Source: Stratiolaelaps scimitus
Taxonomy: Eukaryota > Arthropoda > Arachnida > Mesostigmata > Laelapidae
Assembly (NCBI GenBank): GCA_019614645.1
Contig: JABWDB010000009.1
Coordinates: 10,955,501-11,019,500 of the forward strand
Reading direction: 5' to 3'
Length of the DNA stretch: 64,000 nt
The notes beneath the pieces were generated by a model. That model did not search any database and was not told where the DNA came from. It saw only the letters and a list, made by a program, of their open reading frames with translations. Positions 57,160-64,000 of this stretch are shown piece by piece; within the stretch, counting starts at the first letter, position 1, and the number at the start of each line of letters is the position of its first letter. The position numbers and the translations under genes are program-made.

Positions 57160-59210
57160 ATATCGAAGGAGTTTCAAGCGATTGGGAGCGAATGCAGACA
57201 ATGGAGAAACGACACCGACCCACGGGCAGACGTAGCACAAGAACATAGTAGACGTCTTGGAGTGAGTTCGATGACGAACGCGCTCCTTGATGATAAGGAC
57301 TTCCGGACACGGCCGACTGTGCCGCCATGTTGCGTAACGCAAAAATCGAAATAGGCCAAGAAGACTAAAGAGAATAGAACGAGCATTGCAAGAATAAAAG
57401 CGGGCAACGCGTCGGTGGAAAATGCTCAGCGTGGAACAGAGGGAAGAGGTGGACGTTTGCGTTTGCGAAGGAAGTAGCAAGTCGAAGGAGGGCATTCAAT
57501 GCGTTTCTTGCTATTGTGGTATTATGGTGTATGGTTGGTCTAGAGAAGGGACCCTCTGCTTCAAATGAACCAGGGCACGGATGAATCGATGCAGTCGCTG
57601 TTGTACCTGTGAATATATTAGTTGACTAAGCCAGTTAGTTTTATGCCAAACGCTGCCAACGCAACATTGTTAAGGTGTTCGGCTGACTCACAAGAAATAG
57701 CAACAGCAGTTGGTTACATGTTGGTCTCAAATAACTGTGAATGACAGAGCCAGTGATTATAGCCGCTGTATCTCCGTACATGTGTACTCTTGATGCAATA
57801 ACATAGCATGAGAATGACAGTATCGATTTCAGTTCACACCTGGGGCCTCGAAACACCCTCGCTTCTGCCCTAGGACCGATAGAGCTTCACTAGTTCTTGT
57901 GGTGCAACGATAAACCGGTACTTTCGCGGTATGAGTCGCTTTGGTGCGAGATCGCCCTCATCTTCATATCCAGCCTTCAATTGTAGTCGCAACGCTAAAA
58001 GATCTCCCCCGTAAACTGGGCATTGGGCGGGCGTTTGCTCAACTCGAGCCCGAACGGATTGCACAGAGAAGCCAAGTGAGACCGAGTCTACCGGTTCAAT
58101 GCTACGTTGTGGGTTTTTATTCTTCTCATGGCGCGTTGCCTTCATCGTTCCATACATCGCCCTTCCCTCCTCCTTCCTGCCTTCCGCCACGTTCTTTCAT
58201 TGCGCAGCATTCTCAATGCACAGGAAATAAAGGGGTAAACGGGACATGCTGTCTCGTTCAGACGACAAGAGAGGCTTCACAAGTAGAAGCTGGTGGGTGA
58301 AAAAAATACTGTATAGTTAGGGTAGGATCTGGGGAATAGTTTGAAAGCTCGAGGATTGGAGAGGAATGAAAACACCTTCCCTTCTCGCCACCCAACTCGT
58401 TTTGGGAGACCCGCTCGGTTCCGTCACCACAAACCTACGGATACTGTTGTAGATGTACACGAGCAGCATCCGTGCCCTTTGTGGCTGGCTTCAGTTTAGA
58501 CGTTGTCATTGTCGTCATCCTCTTCTCGGCCATTCGTCCTTGGGCGACCGCGAGGCTCTTCGTTCCTCGATGGATTTGTGGAAAGCGGGCCCGTATGACG
58601 GCCGAGAAATGGTGGGAAATAGAAAGAGAGGGGTCCGGCCAAAGGGGCCTGGAAGAAGCAGCTGAAGGATAGTGCAGGCGCTGTAGACACACGCGGGCTG
58701 GGGAGCCGACTAGGAAACGAAACAGCCACACGCGCAGGAGCCACTTCTAACATAACCACCACGAAAGTATTGAGAAGGCCCTGGAGGATGAGGCTAGACG
58801 CCTGGTGGAGAAAGCAGCCTGGGGAAGAGTTGTCTATGCTGTCGATGGCCACAGTTCTGGAAAAACGAAAGGAAAAAACGCTAATAGCAAAAAAGCACTG
58901 TATTGATGGGTCGGCAACATTCGTACCTCTCTTAGAGAAAGTGAAGGCAAAGGCAAGAGAGGATGGATATAGGCTGGATGTATGAAGACTGACCAACACC
59001 TGAACTCTGTTGTACCAGAGACTCGGTCAGTAAACGTCAATGAGCGCCTGTGTGAGTGCCGCTGCTTCTCTTCCCTCTCTCGGTCTTTCCCTGCGCCTGC
59101 TCCTATATGTGCAAAGTGCAGCAGTGGAAAAATGTATGGAGGGAAGCGAATATATGTGCTTACGCAGAATGATCACGACCAACAGAGAACAGGGACTGGG
59201 TAAGGGAGTA
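57160..59210. other. Gene-less stretch
   Basis: 57.3-57.48 kb is purine-rich on +. The minus-strand frame at 57870-58190 ends in a non-repetitive stretch (K-R-L-I-P-R-K-Y-R-F-I-V-A-P-Q-E) and a stop but is matched by open + strand frames, so I do not call it. 58.4-59.0 kb likewise has open frames on both strands. Confidence 0.3.
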
Positions 59211-59221
59211 TGGGCGAGAGT

Positions 59222-59340
59222 GAGAGAGAGAGAGAGAAAGGGAAAACACGTGTGGAAAAACGAAAGACGTGAAGTCGAAGGAAAAGACGAAGAAGAAGAA
59301 ACGAGAGCACGGCGAAAGAAACAAAGCAGAGGGCCAGGTC
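59222..59340 (+). repeat. Purine tract beginning with (GA)n
   Basis: A (GA)7 run at 59222-59236 opens about 120 bp that is almost entirely A and G (AAAGACGAAGAAGAAGAAAC-type words). Reads as lysine/glutamate/arginine-rich frames. Confidence 0.8.
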
Positions 59341-59349
59341 GTTGGCCGT

Positions 59350-61295
59350 TAGGCTCCTGACTTTGGTTGGGTCTTGGTTCGGCTTCTTTTCACCGTAGCG
59401 CAGCTCTGCCGCAGGAACGATCAGACGGCGAAGGAGGCTGGGACACTCGGAGGGAGCTGTAAGAGGGGGCGCTGCCAGTCGCATCGGCGGTAGCAGCGTC
59501 TTTGGTCCACCAATTTCCTCCATAGATGGAAACTGTGCAGGTGGTTTTTTCCGGGGATGGACTTGGAGCGGATGGGCAGGGGTTGCGGGTGTGGCGGAGC
59601 CTGGGAGTATCCAGGGGAAAGGCGACACCTATAGCCGCCCCCATCGAGAATGGAGCACCACCCATCAGCTTCTGCTCGACCCTGTGTACTTTCACTAGGC
59701 ATTGGGCAGCCGTTTGGGTGACTGCTGCCTTGTGCGAGTCCGGGGATGTTGGTCGGTCGCCATTGGAAGAAATAGGGGTTGGCGGCGTTGCAGAAACGCC
59801 CCGGAGATACGGGCTTTTACTGCTTGAACACTAACGGGACTCCTTTTGCAAAAGGAAGGAAGTGTGACCGCTAGTCGGACCGCCTTACCGCCTGTCTTGC
59901 CTCCATTGGATGGGTTAGTGGATACTTTGCTTGGACCAACAGCGGTAGCAGAGGCAGCATCACAGGTTGGGAAAGTTGAATGGAACTGAAAATACGGGGA
60001 GAGCAAAAAGGGTTCCCCTGAACCACGGAGAAAGAGAGACATAGAGGAATATCTGATTTTTAAGCTCGTACTAGTTGTGATGTTCCATTTTTCATGATAG
60101 TTTGGATGCGTTTGTGCAGATATCACTTTCTAGCGAACTGTGATAATCGTCATCACAATCATTTGATAGGGGCAAGGGTAGTAAGGTTTGTTAAATGGAA
60201 ATATATAATATACGCTGGTTGAATGTAGGGTGAAGAATTCAATCTATCAAATTCGACAAAAGCAGCAGATGTTATGGGGTAGCCGTTAATTGGTAATTAA
60301 ATGCACTAACGAAAGGTAATTATGTAGTTCATTTCTATAATACCATAAAGCCTGTGGTACGGTATTTTTTTACTATTACGGCAGTGTGGCGTCGAAGGCT
60401 CCTCGTCTTGTACTCCCTGTATGCTCTCGCGACCACCATTACCTGAATCAAAAAGGGAATAGGTACAAGACATACAGTTCAGTTTCGACTGAAATCGGCG
60501 AATTAACGAGCGATGGCGACAGCACTTAGCCAGGAACAAATGGGACTGGGAGACGTGAATCCTATAAAGTGATTGAGTCTCCCTATCGGCAAAGCTTTCT
60601 GGGAACGCAAATAAGGACAGAGCCAACAGAATTCTGCTCTGAGTCCTTTCACTGACTTCCGTTCTAACGCACCCCCAGAAAACTGAACGACCTTTATGGT
60701 AGCGCTAGCCTTTAGAAATAAACAACGGACTGCTTGTCTGTACTGAATGGAGCCAAGCGACTGATGCGCTGGTACGAGAATACGCCGACGATCTCGCGGT
60801 CGCAGCCAGCGAAAGACGCACGGCAGCTCGCTCAAAATCGAAACTTCATGTCTCTCCTTGCGGTTTTTCCTCCCTATAGATATGCCGCCCTGCGGTACCA
60901 CACCAGCGGCAGTAGTAGAGTCCCAGTCAACAGACGAGATACAAAGCAATCGCGGTTGTTTGCCTTAAAGAAGCAGACGGCGGCAGGCCGTCCTTCCTTG
61001 TGCGAGGAGCGCGCGAAGGAGAGACGCGAGCTGCAACCGGGCTGGGACTCTGGAGAAGGGCTCTGGAATTGGCTGTGTGGGACGAGGCTCTGATGGTTGG
61101 TCAGGAACTTGCCGTCCTCCCCCAGCCGGCAGATCGACGGAGTACCAAGTGCAGAAGGGCGTCGAAGCTGCTGCTGCTGCAGCCGCCACCACCACCTCGC
61201 CGCATCGTTGCTATGATGTTCGCTTCATGTTCCCGTGGCTCATCGGCGTGAGTGAACGAAGCAGCAAAGAGTCACTCGGCGTCCACGCTGCAACG
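59350..61295. other. Gene-less stretch
   Basis: 59.4-60.0 kb is stop-poor on both strands. The minus-strand frame at 60503-60949 is non-repetitive but unrecognised. 60.1-60.5 kb is AT-rich with nothing visible. Confidence 0.3.
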
Positions 61296-61302
61296 CTGGT
61301 CT

Positions 61303-61324
61303 TCGTCGTCGTCGTCGTCGTCGT
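61303..61324. repeat. (TCG)7 repeat
   Basis: About seven TCG units (GTC in another register). Gives polyvaline in one + frame and polyaspartate on the minus strand. Confidence 0.94.
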
Positions 61325-61329
61325 AGTGG

Positions 61330-63170
61330 TGCTGGTCGTTGCAGTTTGACGGATTGAGATGGAGGAACTCAACACGAAAGCGAAGAACTACGCAAGGAAG
61401 GCGGGGGCGACCAGAACGAACGCAAATGGCGAGACGGGGTGACGACGATGAAGACGAGTGAAAGATTGAGAAGCACAAGTGAGAGAGCAGCGTAAGTCAC
61501 TGGGCCGGGCCGGCAGGACGTCTCTCTTTTCTGGTGAGACTCAATGTTGAGCGAGAAAGAGAACCTGAAAGTGCCCGAGTGGTGCTGGTGTCACTAAGCG
61601 GCTGACTATGCAGGCGACGGCGAAGGAGGCGACACTGGCGTTGAGTGCGGCGAAAAGAAACGCCACACGAGCGACCGTCGAGATGCTCTTCGGATCCTGG
61701 GTGCGGGAAGTAGGAATAGGGGCGGCGCGTGGATTGATTAGAATGGACGAAGAGGGACGGAAGTTGCCGTGGGAGTAGTTTTCGGGAAAGACTTCGAAAA
61801 TGGCCTAGCTGATCACAGCTGCTCCGTCCGCCGCTTTTCGTGCGTCGTCGTCGTCATATATTGTCGAAGGCTAGTGAGTCACGGAGCTGTAAAGAACGTA
61901 AAGGCAACGCCGAGTTGTCGGGGGGGGGGTACGTTTGTAAAGCGGCAATGCAAAACGCGGCTCGTTGAAGAGGTTTGTCCTAGGGTCTACTGAACTGTGT
62001 GAGCAGCGCTAGCATGTGACTGACGCGTAAACGGGGGGTGCGGCGGAGTGTAGAGGGGAGTTCACGATGACGTTACAGTGACTCAAACCCCACCATGAGT
62101 GACGGCCGTTCCCCGCCACCAAAACTGCGGCGAAGTCCAAGACGCCAACAATAGCAGCGTTCTCGCGTCAAAGCTCCGCGATCCGCAAGGGAGTCAGGGA
62201 GAACGGGCGTTGTTGACGCTGCAAAATAATTTTAAAATTCGGATATATATATATATGTATATATATACATTGTACGGCCATGTCTATGCAAATATATGTA
62301 TGTGGCCCTCGGCGCTGCGTGAGCTGTACGGCCAGTGTTACTTGAGCGCGTATGTAGACTGGCACCGAACCACGATTCGCACCACCTTCGGATAGTCGGA
62401 TATTTTGTACTTATGCGAGAAGAAATTTGCAGTGTTCGCAGTTTGCTGGTTTCCGAACCTCTCGCAATCTCCGGCTACATCGAGCTTCAACCAGCCCCGC
62501 CGAATCGCGCAGGCGGCGTTATGGGCGCAAACATGTGAACTGTCGAGTGCGACAAACAAACGGACGAACCAAGGAACGGGTGGCGACAAGCAGGCGAGTT
62601 GAATTCGAGTTGAACAAGAAAAACGACATACACCGCTCATCACTCATATGTATATGTCCCGTACGCCGAGTTGTGAACTGTGCAAGTGTTGAAAATGCTG
62701 AACACGGGGCACACGGCGACGAAATGCCACATATTATAGGAACTACAAGTGCCTATGTTGCGGGAAACGCGCCCCTCGATACAGACGAGGCCTATTGCAA
62801 CCTGCGTGCCTGTTGTGTATATGACAGGGCGATACGACTAATTGCTCCTTAAATAGGTGGAGTATTAGATAGCTTGAGGCGTACAATAGTTGACCCCGAG
62901 GTGACTTGATCGTGTTGGGTCACACGCGTAAACCTACTGTGCCTAAAAGCGTTTATATTGCTTTGCTAAGTGGTGCTTAACGAATGTCTTTAATGTGTCA
63001 ATTAATCGGTAACTGAATAATATTTCAATCCACTACAGCGGTTAGTTATTTCATCTGTGAATAAATGCGTAACAAATAATTCATCAGATAGTGAAAGTCT
63101 TCACCGATTCATCAGGCTTTTCGTTGCCATTCATTGTATGTATGCTTCGTTCTTGGAAGGTTGTCCTGCT
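61330..63170. other. Gene-less stretch
   Basis: Purine-rich on + at 61.36-61.5 and 61.6-61.77 kb; G10 run at 61920-61929; a TA-type palindrome near 62.24-62.27 kb. No exon called. Confidence 0.3.
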
Positions 63171-63177
63171 GGCCTTC

Positions 63178-63347
63178 TCAGGCACAAGAGTGACGCACAC
63201 ATGTTGTTGGAGTCATATCAGTTTTGAGTACATCGTTACGAACTTGACGGATTGCCTGTATACAGCAGCTATTCCGAAATAAATTAAATAAAACATGAGA
63301 ACATTCAAAGTTAAATGTTCGAGAACGTAAGCGAGCGGCCGCAATCT
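63178..63347 (-). CDS. Possible last exon, product unknown
   Basis: On the minus strand, CCTTGACATTTTTCAG ending at 63348 is a good splice acceptor. The following 170 bp have a 55-residue open frame (after two bases completing a split codon) to a TGA at 63178-63180. The peptide is not repeat-derived: it has five cysteines, a basic start (A-R-L-R-S-R-T-F) and a stretch reading R-Q-V-R-N-D-V-L-K-T-D-M. A second frame is also open and more hydrophobic (V-L-M-F-Y-L-I-Y-F-G-I-A). No upstream exon or AATAAA was identified. Confidence 0.2.
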
Positions 63348-63359
63348 CTGAAAAATGTC

Positions 63360-64000
63360 AAGGCTAATGCGCAGGCGGCAGTTGACACCGATGGTCATCG
63401 AACTAGATAGAAGCGAAGTCAAATAATAACCAATAACTGCCTTGTCTCGCTAGCGGACAAGTGGTTGAGCCAGAGCGGGCCGGCAGGGGTCCCTGGTGAC
63501 CCATCCAAGAACGTGGGCAAGGGTGGCAACAGCTGTTCATTGTTGGCTGAACTGTGGTCTGGCGTGGCCAGAACCGCCGTCGCCGTGTTCATCTGATAGA
63601 TTCAGCCGCTGTGAAAGAGTGAGGTTATCAGCATTTGTTAGTCGATAGGTGAGTTGGCTAGTATACGATTGGTTCTGCAGCACGACAGTCGGGTGTTAAA
63701 AGTATCTTGTTGGCGTTATTCTCTGCCCATGTGGACACAAAGGTAAATCTATACAATAGATAAGTCGTTGAAATCGGCCTGGGCAAGGACGTGTCGCCGT
63801 TCATTGGCACCAGGCCCGGGCGTCGAATCGGTTCGTTGACAACCACAAGCCGCTTTGGTTCCGATTGCTGTAGGGCTATTCTTATTTTTCACATGTTTTC
63901 ATTCTGCTATTGCTTGACGCTGTTGCCCGCTATCTAACATACGTAAATCATAGCACACCGACTACACTGTCCCTGCTACACTTGGGGTAGCTGCTTGAAA
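63360..64000. other. Gene-less stretch with a strong donor-like site
   Basis: CGATAG|GTGAGTTGG at 63648/63649 is a strong + strand donor consensus. It could end a non-coding 5' exon, but no start signal or matching acceptor is visible before the window ends. Confidence 0.3.

Noticed and set aside
1..64000. Bacterial operon, CRISPR array, phage or transposase genes
   Set aside because: No regularly spaced repeats, no co-directional long frames and no catalytic motifs of transposases, reverse transcriptases or integrases were seen in any open frame.

Overview
This window looks like eukaryotic nuclear DNA, most likely from an invertebrate animal; an arthropod is my best guess, and only a guess. 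There is no dense run of long directional reading frames, no operon spacing, and no rRNA or recognisable tRNA set. Almost every open frame is short, overlaps others on both strands, and is built from simple-sequence runs. Short simple repeats are very frequent: (TA)n, (TC)n/(GA)n, (GT)n, and triplets such as CAG, CAA, TTG, CCG and TCG. CpG is common in several blocks, which argues against a heavily methylated vertebrate genome. The picture fits introns and intergenic DNA of a repeat-spotted genome, with at most a few small exons inside.

Layout. 1-5.7 kb is mixed, microsatellite-rich DNA with a leucine-rich leader-like frame running into a strong splice donor near 1.69 kb. 5.9-8.1 kb is strikingly purine-rich on the + strand. 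9.9-10.6 kb holds a phase-compatible pair of possible + strand exons. 10.6-21.8 kb is mostly gene-less, with possible exons at 14.3 and 16.5 kb and a cluster of five simple repeats at 19.7-20.8 kb. 21.87-23.24 kb carries the best candidate for a spliced gene, on the minus strand; I could not identify the product. 25.39-25.45 kb holds a broken segment resembling the start of a DnaJ (J) domain. 26.86-27.9 kb has an open minus-strand frame and a CpG-rich, promoter-like patch. 31.2-32.0 kb is a G-poor block with a long but low-complexity open frame. 36.96-37.93 kb contains two identical 44-bp direct repeats 382 bp apart and a charged small frame. 38-64 kb is mostly gene-less. It includes a microsatellite-loop hairpin (39.5 kb), a GAGA palindrome (50.0 kb), a juxtaposed 3'/5' splice signal of the recursive-splicing type (53.6 kb), a perfect Pol III B-box (55.15 kb) and a possible last exon on the minus strand (63.2 kb).

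I found no operon, mobile-element protein, CRISPR array, viral gene or clearly identifiable enzyme. Every protein-coding call here is a candidate exon inferred from splice-like signals and open phase; none is confirmed. The most useful leads are the minus-strand three-exon model at 21.9-22.4 kb, the recursive-splice-like sites at 1.69 and 53.62 kb, the disrupted J-domain fragment and the exact 44-bp duplication.
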